Below are positions 63,947 to 64,000 of a stretch of DNA of 64,000 nucleotides, in pieces. Made by a program: the position numbers and the translations under genes. This DNA comes from Marinibaculum sp040216765 (lineage in GTDB: Bacteria > Pseudomonadota > Alphaproteobacteria > Ferrovibrionales > Ferrovibrionaceae), in NCBI GenBank assembly GCA_040216765.1, contig JAVJON010000068.1:1-64000 (forward strand), in the 5' to 3' direction. Within the stretch, counting starts at the first letter, position 1; each line of letters begins with the position of its first letter. The notes under the pieces were generated by a model. The model saw only the letters and a program-made list of their open reading frames with translations, was not told where the DNA came from and searched no databases.

Positions 63947-64000
63947 ATGAAGACCTCCATCGCGACCGTGTCGATCAGCGGCGACCTGGCGGAGAAGCTC
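63947..64000 (+). CDS. start of a probable 3-dehydroshikimate dehydratase / HPPD-like gene (partial)
   Basis: Only the first 18 codons are inside the window: MKTSIATVSISGDLAEKL. This opening is characteristic of the bifunctional sugar phosphate isomerase/4-hydroxyphenylpyruvate dioxygenase-like proteins (QuiC1 type), which turn 3-dehydroshikimate into protocatechuate. AGGAGGAAAGG precedes the ATG, and the gene follows dctM by 15 bases. If correct, it completes uptake, dehydrogenation and dehydration of quinate/shikimate in one operon. Confidence 0.7.
   Translation, partial: MKTSIATVSISGDLAEKL

Overview
The window is 64 kb of very GC-rich chromosomal DNA with tightly packed genes, frequent ATGA/GTGA overlaps and Shine-Dalgarno-type starts. 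The gene content points to an alphaproteobacterium, probably of the Rhodospirillales kind: a 5S rRNA-tRNA-fMet rRNA operon tail, a RibH2-type lumazine synthase behind an FMN riboswitch, an HWE-type histidine kinase, TRAP carboxylate transporters, a cbb3 oxidase and CIRCE-controlled groESL operons. I cannot name a genus. No CRISPR array, prophage or insertion sequence was recognised.

Layout. 1-300: end of an rRNA operon (5S, tRNA-fMet, terminator). 0.3-10 kb: accessory metabolism: an Asp-nucleophile (haloalkane dehalogenase-like) hydrolase, a zinc alcohol dehydrogenase coupled to a DASS anion transporter, a FrnE/DsbA thioredoxin-fold protein, a YghU-like GST, a DUF1989 protein next to a DehI-type 2-haloacid dehalogenase, a CDF cation transporter, and an XRE-cupin regulator followed by a GNAT. 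10.3-12 kb: FMN riboswitch-ribH2 and a PAS_5 protein. 12-16.4 kb: a minus-strand operon of a glutamine-synthetase-like ligase and both subunits of a Rieske ring-hydroxylating oxygenase, with a divergent AraC regulator. 17-23 kb: a signalling triad (triple-receiver hybrid kinase, CheR, REC-PAS-HWE-REC kinase). 23-25.5 kb: an alpha/beta hydrolase and an AMP nucleosidase gene broken by one amber codon. 25.6-35.2 kb: XRE-SulP, a membrane-protein/MCP pair, two divergent regulator/target pairs (AraC-LysE exporter, LysR-epimerase) and two Nif11-domain mini-proteins.

35-43.7 kb: LysR regulator divergent from hyuA-hyuB and a dctPQM TRAP transporter. HyuB carries a C-terminal zinc-ribbon segment resembling acetone carboxylase gamma, so this looks like uptake plus ATP-dependent carboxylation or ring opening of an unknown organic substrate. 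43.7-48.8 kb: an NsrR-type Rrf2 regulator translationally coupled to ccoN, then ccoO, ccoQ, ccoP, a 54-residue membrane protein, a DUF2189 membrane protein and ccoS. 48.9-53.2 kb: two complete tandem groES-groEL operons, each with a CIRCE operator and the same promoter-operator spacing.

53.2-64 kb: amidase and RidA, a CHASE hybrid kinase, and a TetR-esterase-DUF3237 operon. The TetR gene is divergent from a quinate/shikimate-dehydrogenase-like gene, a second dctPQM TRAP transporter, and the start of a gene resembling 3-dehydroshikimate dehydratase. This last set reads as a quinate/shikimate catabolic operon that continues past the window.
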